64,000 bases of DNA from Mactra quadrangularis (Eukaryota > Mollusca > Bivalvia > Venerida > Mactridae), in contig CM046294.1 in NCBI GenBank assembly GCA_025267735.1, forward strand, positions 19,774,162 to 19,838,161. Reading direction: 5' to 3'. Shown in pieces: positions 34,666 through 44,821 of the stretch. Position numbers and translations under genes: made by a program. The notes under the pieces are model-generated. The model made no database searches, had not been told where the DNA came from, and saw only the letters and a program-made list of their open reading frames with translations. Every line of letters starts with the position of its first letter. The stretch's first letter is position 1.

Positions 34666-35655
34666 CTAGTTTCAACATTCGGAGTCTGCAACAGGTTATA
34701 TAAATTTTCGTTCGATCAAGAATCTTGATGACCTCTGGGTAAGAGATTGTGTAACTCTTACCGTAGCAATCATCTAATTGTTCCAAATTCCAAGAAATTG
34801 TGTACTATGTAACGCGCATAACAAATAACAGTGAAAATAGACATACAACGTTGTGTCCATTGATTATAACGGCGACAGTACTGGTCAATATTGCTTAAAT
34901 GTGACTATTTGACCCTCATTTGTTTATGGGTATGTGATTTCAGGCTAGAGTATGGGCTTTTTCATTGTGAGGCGGTTATTTTCAGCCGAAAAGCCGAGAT
35001 AACTGTGTGGTGCTTCCGTAAATTACAATTATTTGCTTTTATTCTAATTATATACACACTGTTATGGTATGTCTGTGGTCCTTTAGTGCGACAGAACTGG
35101 TCAATATTCAGTCTGTACTTAGTTTATTCACCCGCTTATAGTCACACACAGACGCATAAAGTTATTCGTGATAAGTAACAGTGATAGTTATTGATAGATC
35201 ATGATCACGATAATACGCTGATCCAAAACATATAAATTAAGTATACATGTACGTAATTAGTCCAATAACATGACTTTGTTGTTGACCAGACTTACGCCTC
35301 CGTGACTTTTTTGTAGTATTGGCGCATCTGTTGCCATGGTTATCACGTTGTGTGTATATGTATAATCATGGTTGCTACGATGCGTCTTTTATTATAGTGA
35401 CCACGTACTAGAATCTGACTTCAAATACAGTCACGTACAGAAAATATAGAAAAAAACAGTTAATTACATCAGGTACAATACGAGTGCAGACGAACGCAAA
35501 ATAAGCACGTGAAATCGATCAACTATCAGTTGACAAGGTCGTCTGTATTGTAAATGTGACCGGTTGTTACATGTACCTAGGAACGTCATGTATAATTAGT
35601 ATTAAGCGAGTTCTTACCCTAATTGCTATGTTAGAAAATGTACAGTAAAAAATAT
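34666..35655. other. no supported feature
   Basis: Mixed composition. The frame at 34891-35178 (95 codons) is hydrophobic and unrecognised; too weak to call. Confidence 0.45.
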
Positions 35656-35981
35656 TAGACATACATTTATTTATTTAAGTCTCATCTATGTACAACGTAT
35701 ATATAAAAACATATATATTATACAATATAAAACATGTACATAGCCACTCTTAGTAGAGTTATAAAAGACTATACGCATTTTAAATAACTAAAACTATCAC
35801 ACATTTATCAACAATATAGTTATTTTCAACAAACATACATGTATTATAAAACAGGTTAAAAAAGTAGCTAATCAATGCTATTTGCAAGTTAAATATATAT
35901 TTACAAAAAGACTTAAAACTTGACAATAATTAATTTGGTGCACTAATGCGCAGGATAAAAAATTGGTTTAGAAAATCGATC

Positions 35982-36008
35982 ATCATCTCTGATCAGATCA
36001 GAGATGAT
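35982..36008. repeat. perfect 13-bp stem-loop
   Basis: ATCATCTCTGATC and GATCAGAGATGAT pair around a single A, inside the presumed LINE 3' UTR. Confidence 0.85.
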
Positions 36009-36154
36009 TTGAATAGCATTGATTACCTACATATACTCGTATTGTAAAAGATTCATAGTACAGTTAAAAAAAATATTACATCAAGAAATATCTAAGAATA
36101 TGAAAGAACATCTGATAAAAAGGAACTAAAAATAAATAATCAGGAGCACTAATT

Positions 36155-36480
36155 TTATTTATTTAAAAGACACTGCCTTTTATTTAAAATATTGAAACAG
36201 GTTTTGGCACAAATTCTTATAATATATGTATAAGTAAAAATCAGCTTAAATTTTTCTGAATCAGGTAAAGCTAAAAACGACAAATTAAGAGACATTACTT
36301 TATCAAACAGTGGGAGTCTTAGGTCATTATAGATATGAGATTATGTCTCCACTGAATCACAGAAGGGACATTTTCTGTCATTAAAGGGAAAATTTTCAAA
36401 TCTACCGGTTTCTATTCGTATAGGGGCGATACAACATCTAAATTTACTTAATGCTGATCTGTGTTGAGGTGGTAAAATCA
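36155..36480 (-). pseudogene. LINE polyprotein C-terminal region (broken)
   Basis: The minus-strand translation contains ILPPQHRSALSKFRCCIAPI, then RIETGRFENFP, RKCPFCDSVE, a stop, and DLRLPLFDKV. The pattern 'RS..AKFR...API.IETGR....P...R.C..C' is a recurrent C-terminal motif of animal non-LTR elements with a Cys-containing knuckle. The expected H.L..CP part is deleted at the stop. It follows the RT part at 37578 after removal of the inserted hAT. Confidence 0.75.
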
Positions 36481-36767
36481 TTTTACAATAGTTTTCAACT
36501 TGAAAATGTGATTTAAAAGAACAATATCATATGTACGTAGCTTATTTCGACCTCTACCACTTAAACCAGTGTGTCTATTAATACTATTTTCTCATTTATT
36601 ATTAAAATGACAAAGAACAAAATTCGATACATAAGAAACTAAAAACTTCTTACAAATTGGAATATAAAATGAAAAAATTATTCAAACTACTTAAATGAAA
36701 TTGTTGCTTTACAACGAAAAAACAATTTTTACAAGTACAAATATTCTCGGCACGACCTGCTGCTCAC

Positions 36768-37547
36768 TAGGGCTGCAACGATTCGATTCGATACATCGAA
36801 ACTCGATTGCAATGGTGCCGATTCGATTTCGATTCGGGACCCGCGAGTTTCGATTCGATACTGACTTTTAATAGTGTCTACATAGGTTATAACGATAAAA
36901 ACAAAGGCGCGCCTAAAAGTCAAAGTATACGTTGACAGTGAAACTGGGTTTCACTTTGTTACATTTCTGTTAAATTTCCATTACGAAACTATGTAGCATG
37001 ATTGGAAACTCTGTTCCAAATATACATTCTATAGTATATGCCCCGATCCTCCGCCAATTTGGTCGGTGTGATTGAATTTTACCTGTTCTGACAAACTGGA
37101 CGATTTTACTGGAGCATGAGCAAGCCAAGTTTTGTTGTTAGTTTATTCAAATTTAAATAGTTTTGCATGTACAGTGAATGTTTAACTAATATGTACAGTA
37201 ATATACCAAGAACTGCATCTTTCTTCAATTTATGATCCATGCTGTATTTACGTTTTAAGTTGATATTACAGTAATAATACATTTTCGCGACCTTTACATT
37301 CGTACCCAATCCATTTCGTACTTGGATAAAGCAAATATTAATTATCAGATTTTCGAGTTTCGTGTTATCCAATTTTAGTAACAATTTTATTTAATCAATA
37401 TTATTTAGTTTTAAGCTGAAATATATGTATAAATGCAAATTTGTAGTAAATTGTATTAATAAAAGAATCGAATCGAAAAAAATCGAATCGAAAAAAAAAT
37501 AATCGAATCGCATCGAATCGACTTTCCGGTGAATCGTTGCAGCACTA
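36768..37547. mobile_element. hAT-type non-autonomous element nested in the LINE
   Basis: Ends TAGGGCTGCAACGATTCG and CGAATCGACTTTCC...GAATCGTTGCAGCACTA are inverse over about 17 bases. An exact 8-bp duplication, CTGCTCAC, flanks it (36760-36767, 37548-37555). Subterminal DNA is rich in ATCGAATCGA repeats. The frame at 37106-37384 shows no transposase or dimerisation motif. Confidence 0.9.
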
Positions 37548-37577
37548 CTGCTCACAGAGCTACTCTCTTATTTAACC

Positions 37578-38067
37578 CTAGTTTTGAAGTATTGCAAATA
37601 CGAGCACAAAATGCAGATATAGATTTCCACTGACGAACTGTATAGGAGGAACCCAAGCCATTTCACCAGCCAGTGCAGCATTAGGAGTAATTTTTCCCAC
37701 GCCCAAAAAGAATCGCATTGCCCGATGATGAACAGCTTCAATACATGAAAACGGCCTATAACCCAAAATCGGAGCACTGTAATTAATTACTGACCAAACA
37801 ATGGAATCATACAATTTTGTGAATACATCATTAGATACTGCCCCCATGGATTTACATTTGGCAATTAATAACCCCAAAGCTCGACTAGCTATCTGGGCAA
37901 CCGCTTTTGTCGATGTATTAAAATCAAGATGCTCATCAATTACCAAACATAGATACTTATTAACAACAGACAAGTTTGCATTTGCACGAGTAAATATTCT
38001 ATCAGTACACGATACAGAAACTGGTCTAAAATGAACAATATTACTTTTGTTAATATTAACAATCATA
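37578..38067 (-). pseudogene. LINE reverse transcriptase, C-terminal (thumb) part
   Basis: The frame contains NINKSNIVHFRPVSVS, YLCLVIDEHLDFNTSTKA, a Y-D-S-I-V-W-S-V-I-N-Y-S-A-P-I-L segment, HHRAMRFFLGVGKITPNAAL and GEMAWVPP. Matching order in non-LTR reverse transcriptases: K(T/S)N.VHFR, YLG..(I/L)(D/N)EHLD, then RAMR.FLGV.K..P..A..G(D/E)M.W.P. The catalytic FADD box and fingers are missing because the copy is cut off at the minisatellite. The frame begins within that minisatellite (to 38129), so its first residues are not LINE. YLC in place of YLG is one sign of decay. Confidence 0.8.
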
Positions 38068-39308
38068 TACATGTATGAGTCAAAGAATGAAACCTCGGTG
38101 CATGTGTACTGAAGCCATGTACGAGTCAAAGAATGAAACCTCGGTACGTGTGTACTGAAGTTATGTACGAGTCAAAGAATGAAACCTCGGTACGTGTGTA
38201 CTGAAGTTATGTACGAGTAAAAGAATGAAACCTCGGTACGTGTGTACTGAAGTTATGTACGAGTAAAAGAATGGAACCTCGGTACGTGTGTACTGAAGCT
38301 ATGTACGAGTAAAAGAATGAAACCTCGGTACGTGTGTACTGAAACCATGTACGAGTCAAAGAATGGAACCTCGGTACGTGTGTACTGAAGCCATGTACGA
38401 GTCAAAGAATGAAACCTCGGTAAGTGTGTACTAAAGCCATGTGCGAGTCAAAGAATAAAACCTCGGTACGTGTGTACTGAAGCCATGTACGAGTCAAAGA
38501 ATGAAACCTCGGTAAGTGTGTACTAAAGCCATGTACGAGTCAAAGAATGAAACCTCGGTACGTGTGTACTGAAGCCATGTACGAGTCAAAGAATGAAACC
38601 TCGGTAAGTGTGTACTAAAGCCATGTGCGAGTCAAAGAATGAAACCTCGGTAAGTGTGTACTTAAGCCATGTGCGAGTCAAAGAATGAAACCTCGGACGT
38701 GTGTACTGAAGCCATGTACGAGTCAAAGAATGAAACCTCGGTAAGTGTGTACTAAAGCCATGTGCGAGTCAAAGAATGAAACCTCGGTAAGTGTGTACTA
38801 AAGCCATGTGCGAGTAAAAAGTGAGACCTCGGTACGTGTGTACTGAAACCATGTACGAGTAAAAAGTGAGACCTCGGTACGTGTGTACTAAAGCCATGTA
38901 CGAGTCAAAGAATGAAACCTCGGTTCGTGTGTACTAAAGCCATGTGCGAGTCAAAGAATGAAACCTCGGTAAGTGTGTACTAAAGCCATGTGCGAGTCAA
39001 AGAATGAAACCTCGGTACGTGTGTACTGAAGCCATGTACGAGTCAAAGAATGAAACCTCGGTACGTGTGTACTGAAGCCATGTACGAGTCAAAGAAAGAA
39101 ACCTCGGTAAGTGTGTACTAAAGCCATGTGCGAGTCAAAGAATGAAACCTCGGTACGTGTGTACTAAAGCCATGTACGAGTCAAAGAATAAAATCTTGGT
39201 ACATGTGTACTGAAGCCATGTACGAGTCAAAGAATGAAATCTCGGTACGTGTGTACTGAAGCCATGTACGAGTCAAAGAATGAAACCTCGGTACATGTGT
39301 ACTGAAGC
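38068..39308 (+). repeat. 46-bp minisatellite, about 27 units
   Basis: Unit: CATGTACGAGTCAAAGAATG followed by AAACCTCGGTACGTGTGTAC and TGAAGC. Variants are linked: units with 'aagtgtgtactaaag' usually precede 'catgtgcgag', while 'acgtgtgtactgaag' precedes 'catgtacgag'. A 'gagtaaaagaatg' sub-type clusters at 38213-38330. The array starts exactly where LINE sequence stops. A 27-base piece of a unit occurs alone at 43128-43154 in inverse orientation. Confidence 0.95.
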
Positions 39309-39446
39309 ATTCATAAAATATTTTGGCTAGATTTATGTGTGCATATTATGTACCATTTTACGTGACAGACTGTTAAAAGTGCAGTAAAGTTTCAGTATGA
39401 AGAGTACATTGATTAATGCAAAAATCAAACTTAATAATAATTTATT
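39309..39446. other. no supported feature
   Basis: Short AT-rich spacer. Confidence 0.5.
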
Positions 39447-39650
39447 TTAGCTCGATGGTGAAGCAAGTTCTTACAACTTTAATAAATCACTTTCGAAGTC
39501 CGCTTTTTGGTTCTCAAGTACTGAGATAGTTGGATAAAGTCTCATGTTCAAAGAAACAACGAATAGGTTGTGGATGGGTATCGGAACAACGCGGTGCTTG
39601 CTGTTCAATAAATACCCGTCTAAAGTCGCAAATTACTAAAACGAGCGGGA
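39447..39650 (-). mobile_element. SINE-1 copy
   Basis: Minus strand: decayed tRNA-like head, then 'ctttgaacatgagactttat', 'tatctcagtacttgagaacc' and the tail 'gcttcaccatcgagc'. Confidence 0.75.
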
Positions 39651-40412
39651 ACCAATGATACATTAAAGTTGAAATCTTCATGATTTGGAATCAAAGAGCA
39701 GCTATCACAGGATAAAGAACAAAACTATTAAACTCAATAAAGGCAAAGGTTTCTTGTACCCACTCACCATTCTCGGGAACGGCTCTATAATAACCACATC
39801 GATGACAAGAACAAAGAGAAAGAACAGATTGAAATCACTAGGGACGAACATTTCGCTGACTGTTTAATTATCGCCGCTTTTAAAATGGTGCGTACGTCAT
39901 TATTTAAAGGCGTTGAAACAATACTTGTCTTAAATATTGTTTTGTTCGTACATAAACAAGTACACGAGAACGAAGACATGTCGCGAACTAATACAGTGTA
40001 CCAAATACAGAAAAAACGTTCTTTTCAAAATCGGTTTTATCAGCGAAGTGGTCTTTGAATCAGTGTGGTCGTTAAGCGAGGTTTCAATGTATACTACTGA
40101 ATGCATAGTTTACATGTAGATATCGCAAAAAACCTTTTAAATTAAATCCAAAAAATATAGATATGTTTTGAATAAATAAATAAATTCTGTATATTTATTT
40201 TTATTTGGTTGAATGAGTAGTACTCAAGCACTTGTCTTAATGTAGATATACCAATACAGAATGCAAAACCAACCTGGACAAGTCGTAGAATTGCAGGAAT
40301 TAGATTGGTCAACAGTAGCTAAATGCTAAATTGCTTTAAAACCCTATAGATGAGAGAACTGTTCCATTTGTGTAAAAATACTGAAGAAATGGTATATCAA
40401 ATTCAATTTTTA
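39651..40412. other. no supported feature
   Basis: Frames of 60-64 codons near 39685-40119 show no family features. Confidence 0.5.
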
Positions 40413-40712
40413 TTTATTTATTTTTACTGGGTTTAACGCCGTGGTAACACAATTTTTAGGTTATTTTACGGCGCCCAGCGCACCTAACCAAGCTTTTCTG
40501 GACCTTTGTCTATAACCAGTACTCACCTATCCTTCCACAAGGCCGGAAACGTCTCTATATACCTTATAAATGGAAGAATATTGACATTATTGTCAAATTT
40601 TCATGGAAGGGTATAACCACCCCTGATTGGATTAGAACTCGTTCATGTATATCCTTCGGGACACTAGATTCGAAATCCAGGCGAGCTACTAACTGCGCTA
40701 CCGACCCGAGTC
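40413..40712 (-). mobile_element. SINE-4, full-length
   Basis: Minus strand: tRNA-like head (CGGTAGCGCAGTTAGTAGCT as A-box region), body 'aaaatttgacaataatgtca', 'cggccttgtggaaggatagg', then the tail 'cacggcgttaaacccagtaa' and (AAAT)n. The tail matches that of SINE-3. Confidence 0.85.
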
Positions 40713-40829
40713 ATGTTAAAGATATACCAATTTTATGGAATAAAAATCTTATTTAACGAAAAGAAGAACTTACAATGTAGAGCATGGTATAATTATGTTT
40801 CGCGAACAAACTTTAGACTGCCGTAACTA

Positions 40830-41004
40830 CAGTACAACCTCTCTTGAACAACACCCACTGGGAGGGACAAAATTGTGTTGCTGTTCAGAGGTAGCTGCTG
40901 TCTAGAGGTTATTTTAATTAAAATTAAGCTTAAAGAAAATATCAAAAGCTATTGCTGTGAAGAGGGTTTGTTCTCTAGAGGGCCGCTCTACAGAGGTTAT
41001 ACTG
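40830..41004. mobile_element. small MITE with pogo/Tigger-like ends
   Basis: Ends CAGTACAACCTCTCTTGAAC and AGAGGTTATACTG are inverse, flanked by TA on both sides (40828-40829, 41005-41006). Such CAGTANAACCTCT ends with TA duplications are typical of pogo-type Tc1/mariner elements. Inside, 'cagaggt' and 'ctagagg' words repeat. No coding. Confidence 0.7.
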
Positions 41005-41065
41005 TATAATAAAAGTTGATTTATGTAACATTGTTTGAATCGTATGCCGATAACACAGGCGCTAG

Positions 41066-41150
41066 CAATCTGATTAAAACCCGATCTAAAATTTTCCGCT
41101 CGCCTACTCGCTACGACAATGCTTTACAGGATATCTGTTTACGGAGATGG
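41066..41150 (+). mobile_element. MITE M1, copy 5, internal deletion (85 bp)
   Basis: Keeps the first 48 bases (CAATCTGATTAAAACCCGAT to CCTACTCGCTA) and the last 37 (ACGACAATGCTTTACAGGAT to ACGGAGATGG) and nothing between. The flanks AGGCGCTAG (41057-41065) and TGGCGCTAG (41151-41159) match at 8 of 9 bases. It shows that the ends are the part kept. Confidence 0.9.
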
Positions 41151-41370
41151 TGGCGCTAGAGTCCACGAGTCGAGTATGGACACAATCTGAACAAGCACGA
41201 CTCATATAGTATTAAAGGAGCCGGGGTTTTCTTTAATCTTTAATACCTGTTATTTTATTATAAACTTAAATATGAATATTTTATCAAATATAAGAACTCT
41301 AGCGCCTATGGCTGATAAACTAAATTTTGGTAATTTTGAAGTTTACTCACGTGTCTTTTTGTTTTTATAG

Positions 41371-41610
41371 GAGCAGTAGTCCAGTGATTGGACGCGCGCT
41401 TAGGGATCGAGAGGTTATGGGTTCAAATATCACTAGAGGTGCTGCTAATTTCCTTGAGCAAGAAATTTACCTGCGATTGCTTCTCTCTTCTCTAAGGTAA
41501 ATGGGTACCTGTAAGGGTTATGCACTGTATGTTGTGGCTGCAATCTGCGCCGTATGTTAACAGTTGGTGTGAGACTCGATGATTGGGGAAGCTAATGTCA
41601 AGGGTCGACT
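41371..41610 (+). mobile_element. tRNA-derived SINE, family 2 (SINE-2), copy 1
   Basis: Head: 'agcagtagtccagtgattgg' (A box) and 'atgggttcaaatatcacta' (B box). Body: 'tttccttgagcaagaaattt' and 'gtaaatgggtacctgtaagg'. The second copy is at 45143-45377. The 'ttccttgagcaa' core is shared with SINE-1. Confidence 0.75.
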
Positions 41611-42078
41611 GGATACTAGAAATAGACTTCATAAACCATGCTTTAACTTTTTTATGCATTAGTTAAATCATGTGAAATGGTTTGTTTGTTTTCTAAAATC
41701 AAAATTTAGTCTAAAGCATTTTGGAGGGCACTTTATGTTATAAATGTAGTTTTACTTGGTCGTATACATATCAGGACATAACTAGGACACACTGTAAAAT
41801 AAAACTAAGCCAATGTGTCACGTGGAATATGATTTATGACGAATATCAAAATAAGTTTTAACATTAATTATATTAATTATAAGATATTATAAATTTGGTA
41901 CCTAACACCCAAAATAGAACTTTATGTTAAAAACTAATTATTTTCGTATTTCAAGAGCGCCTGCCTTCAGAGTAGAAACGGTTAATAAATTATATGATTG
42001 TTCAGTAAATGTCAGAGCGACCTCGCACCGAAAATAGCACAATTATTAAACAGGTTAATGTTTAGTCCGCTTAGGCCA
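41611..42078. other. no supported feature
   Basis: AT-rich, nothing recognised. Confidence 0.5.
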
Positions 42079-42282
42079 CAACAAGTTGATCATGTGTTCT
42101 ATGGATTTTTCTGGAGGGGGGGGGGGTTGGGCGAGCGAGCAAAAAAAATCTTAATTCAGTTGCTTTATATAGCAGTTCGACCAATTATTATGAGCGAGCG
42201 AGGAAATAAAACTATTTTTGTGTGTAAAATCCATGAAAATTAAGGTGCGAGCGAATCCATAGAACATGGGATCAACTTGTTG
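42079..42282. mobile_element. foldback element with GCGAGCGAG core
   Basis: CAACAAGTTGATCATGTGTT (continuing CTATGGAT) pairs with ATCCATAGAACATGGGATCA (continuing ACTTGTTG). A G tract and repeated GCGAGCGAG words lie inside. Flanks show no convincing duplication. The frame at 41998-42243 is incidental. Confidence 0.7.
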
Positions 42283-42465
42283 AGACCTTATAATGTTATA
42301 TTTAAATAATATAAAGGTTCTGAGGTGCATTCATGTTTTTGCTAAAGATTGTGGGGCACAGGTTTCCTACTATTTTGCATTAGGTACGATTAGAAATTGA
42401 TCTGAGAATGTTTCAACAACATAAAAAAGTTTTTTCATGTAAACAACTAAACTCAATTTCAAGCA

Positions 42466-42680
42466 ATGGACGTGGTCGAGTGGTAACGATGTTGGACTGG
42501 TAAACATTGGATTACTAGCTCTGCGTTTGTTTGAATCCTATCCAAAAACTACCCCGTTTTTTACTTGAGCAAAAAAAACCATTAACTTACTTGTTCAGTC
42601 CTGGGGGACCAGGAAGCGGACTAGACAGTGATTTATCTATCTAAGTTGTAAGAACTTGTTACATAATCGAGCTAAAATAC
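42466..42680 (+). mobile_element. SINE-1 copy, well preserved
   Basis: Head with A box GTGGTCGAGTGG and B box GTTTGAATCC, body 'ttacttgagcaaaaaaaacc' and 'gggggaccaggaagcggac', tail 'cataatcgagctaaa'. A GGGGCGGATCC-family hAT element follows directly. Confidence 0.85.
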
Positions 42681-42990
42681 ATGGGAGGATTCAGCGGGAG
42701 GGTCAGTTGTCCGGAACCCCCCCCCCCTAGAATTTGGAAAATGTACGTGTTCATTAGTGTATTTCTATCTTGTAAGTCATTTTTATAGTAGTATGAAGCA
42801 ATTTTTCTCGGTGCTTAACATAGATTAAATGCTTATGTAGTTTTTATTATCAATAGGTTGCCTTTTATTCTACAAAATGTGTATAATGTGGTCGTGGTTC
42901 GAGGTTCGGGCCCCCTCCTAGAAAAGTTCGGACCCCCCTAGAAAAGTTCGGACCCCCCCCCCCTAGAAAAAAATCCTGGATTCGCCCCTG
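42681..42990 (-). mobile_element. hAT-type non-autonomous element, GGGGCGGATCCAGG family, copy 2
   Basis: Reverse of the copy at 29854. Ends ATGGGAGGATTCAGCGGGAG and CTGGATTCGCCCCTG; 'gttcggacccccctagaaaa' repeated near the right end. Possible 8-bp duplication AAATACAT / AAATAAAT overlapping the outermost bases (7 of 8). Confidence 0.75.
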
Positions 42991-43127
42991 AAATAAATAA
43001 GAATTCATTATAATTTTACATTTAACCAATGCATACCAGAACTTAACTACACTATTAACAAGCTGTCATGTAAAACTTGTACAATATATGCACATATAAA
43101 TCTAGTCATTAATTTTTATAACCGTTT
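42991..43127. other. no supported feature
   Basis: AT-rich spacer. Confidence 0.5.
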
Positions 43128-43154
43128 TAGTACACGTGTACCGAGGTTTCATTC
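43128..43154 (-). repeat. single fragment of the 46-bp minisatellite unit
   Basis: Minus strand GAATGAAACCTCGGTACACG followed by TGTACTA matches a unit of the array at 38068-39308 with two or three differences, about 4 kb away and inverted. Confidence 0.7.
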
Positions 43155-43433
43155 CGCGGTGTTACAAAGTCATTTGTTATTCAAAGCGATAAAATCTGGA
43201 GTGCAAATTTTAAACATTATCATACATAAGGTTATGTCAAGTTTCAAATTTCATACAAATCTTTATAATGTATACTGACAAAGGACATGAAACTAGGTAT
43301 CAAGTACCGTCTGACCGATTTTACCGAAATAGTTAGTTAAATACTTCGCATAAAAAGATTGACAAGTGAATGCAACCGAAGGTCTAATTAGTAATTACTG
43401 TAAAGACCGACAATCTTTGGAATTGGAAAACCG
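43155..43433. other. no supported feature
   Basis: AT-rich spacer. Confidence 0.5.
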
Positions 43434-43735
43434 GCCGGCTAGCTCAGTTGGTAGCACGCATGTCTACTGATCGAGGGACATGGGTTCGATTCCCGAGCGG
43501 GTCATACTTTCCTGGAGCTTGGTCATGAAATTATTTCTACGGCCATTTTCCCTCCTACCAATGATTCTCAATTATGTAGGTCAATTGTTAGTCACTGACG
43601 AAAGTATGCGCTTAGTAGTTGGTTAACAGCTAAATCCAGAGATTTAGCCTTTCCAGGAGGAGTGAGTAGGTTGATTGGCCGCCGTGATATAACCTATATA
43701 AAGTGTTTCTACGGCGTTAAACCCAACAAACAAAC
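43434..43735 (+). mobile_element. tRNA-derived SINE, family 3 (SINE-3), full-length
   Basis: The best SINE in the window. The head (43434-43505) is a near-tRNA: GGCTAGCTCAGTTGGTAGCA with A box, an anticodon-like arm, B box GGGTTCGATTCCC and a partly paired acceptor stem. The body has 'ccctcctaccaatgat', 'gctaaatccagagatttagc'; the tail is 'ctacggcgttaaacccaaca' plus (AAAC)n. Other copies: 5705, 23246, 29220, 50385. Acceptor mispairing and the attached body argue against a working tRNA gene. Confidence 0.9.
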
Positions 43736-44109
43736 AATCTTTGGTATTGAAAAACCATACGATTTTGGACTATATTTATGGTCCCTGGTGATCAATTTGA
43801 GAAGAAAAAGTTCCACACATTAAGGCCATTTTGCTATAAAAAAAACCGCCTTGGTTATTGCAAGTTCATACGATGTTGGACGATTCTTGTTCTTTGTATT
43901 AACCCATTTGAGAACAAAACGGTTTCAACGATTTTGATGGTTTTAATGGTGGAGCTTTACTATACATGTACTTGTAAATAAAGAAGGGAATTGACAAGCT
44001 GTCCGCTGGATCAACTACATTTTTAATTTCATAGCAACACATTTTGGCTGTCATTTTCGTTTTACTTAATTTACTGCTATAACTTTTTACAACGTTGACT
44101 TGTAACACT
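43736..44109. other. no supported feature
   Basis: Contains short opposed frames (43778-43981, 43899-44108) without family features. Confidence 0.5.
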
Positions 44110-44345
44110 GTTTTATAGGTAATGTACGGCGGTCAACTCAACAAACCGGTTTCCCTGGACAGTTTTATCATCAGTACTCGCTTAAACATTACAAAGACGA
44201 ACCGACAATTTCTCTTTACAAGAAAGGGAAATAGGATCACATCAAATGTCAAATTTTCATAAAAGGGAATAATCCTCGGCAGTTGGAAATCGAACCCAAG
44301 ACCTCAGGATGCGTGGTCTTGCGCTTAACCATTGCGACAAGATAA
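44110..44345 (-). mobile_element. SINE-3/4-type copy, diverged
   Basis: Minus strand: head with 'gcgcaagaccacgcatcctg' and B box GGGTTCGATTTCC, body 'gaaaatttgacatttgatgt' and tail 'gtccagggaaaccggtttgt...gaccgccgtacattacctat'. It has the tail shared by SINE-3 and SINE-4 but a different head. Confidence 0.6.
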
Positions 44346-44573
44346 TTGCTTTCTTCTATTTAAAAAATGCACTTGTATTGTCTTCCTGTTTTCTTGTTTA
44401 ATACTATATTAGGTCTACTGGAATTTGTCTGTCTGTCAGCTTTGCTCTGGCCAATTTGTTAGTTGCAGTATCACGGAAATCAGACTAAGTCATTTTTAAG
44501 AACATTGACTTTATTGCTTTATTTTATGCCTTTATTTTGTAGGGGCACGTCGCACTCAAAGTACATGTAAGTA

Positions 44574-44819
44574 TAGTCCGTTTTTTCTCAACTGTCAAAG
44601 CTTGAATAATTACACAGTGAATGAATGCATTCTTTTTGTTCAGGCGGCCTAATAGTTATTTAAAAATATCTTGACTAGAACATATCATACGGCATAAGCA
44701 GCTTTACTCGATCATGATACACACTTTCGGAAACTCATGGATGTATCACAACAATAATTCTAACAAACGCCTTCACCGTGAAATTATTCATGTTTTGACA
44801 GTTGAGAAAAAACGAACTA
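44574..44819. mobile_element. MITE with TA duplication, TAGTCCGTTTTTTCTC ends
   Basis: Left TAGTCCGTTTTTTCTCAACT and right AGTTGAGAAAAAACGAACTA are inverse, followed inward by GTCAAAGCTTGAATAATTAC against GAAATTATTCATGTTTTGAC. TA flanks both sides (44572-44573, 44820-44821). The subterminal block is shared with the foldback at 6170. The frame at 44714-44950 is incidental. Confidence 0.8.
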
Positions 44820-44821
44820 TA

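Larger units (their letters stand above)
35656..38067 (-). mobile_element. LINE fragment, split by a hAT element
   Basis: A single minus-strand non-LTR retrotransposon remnant. Its 5' side (38067-37556) encodes the end of the reverse transcriptase and thumb; after the inserted hAT (36768-37547) the C-terminal region continues to about 36155, then an A-rich 3' UTR to roughly 35656. Both coding parts belong in order to the same polyprotein. The 5' part stops abruptly where a 46-bp minisatellite begins. Several stops and a deletion show it is dead. The 3' boundary is approximate. Confidence 0.75.

Noticed and set aside
34891..35178. 95-codon hydrophobic frame as a membrane protein
   Set aside because: Hydrophobicity follows from T-rich codons; no second exon, signal or family pattern could be identified.
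37106..37384. hAT transposase fragment inside the nested element
   Set aside because: No recognisable RW or dimerisation motif; composition is AT-driven.
38068..39308. CRISPR-like array of regularly spaced repeats
   Set aside because: The 46-bp units are contiguous with no unique spacers, and the DNA is eukaryotic.
43434..43505. Functional tRNA gene
   Set aside because: A and B boxes are good but acceptor pairing is poor and the segment is the head of a SINE with body and tail; the same head recurs at 50672 on the other strand.
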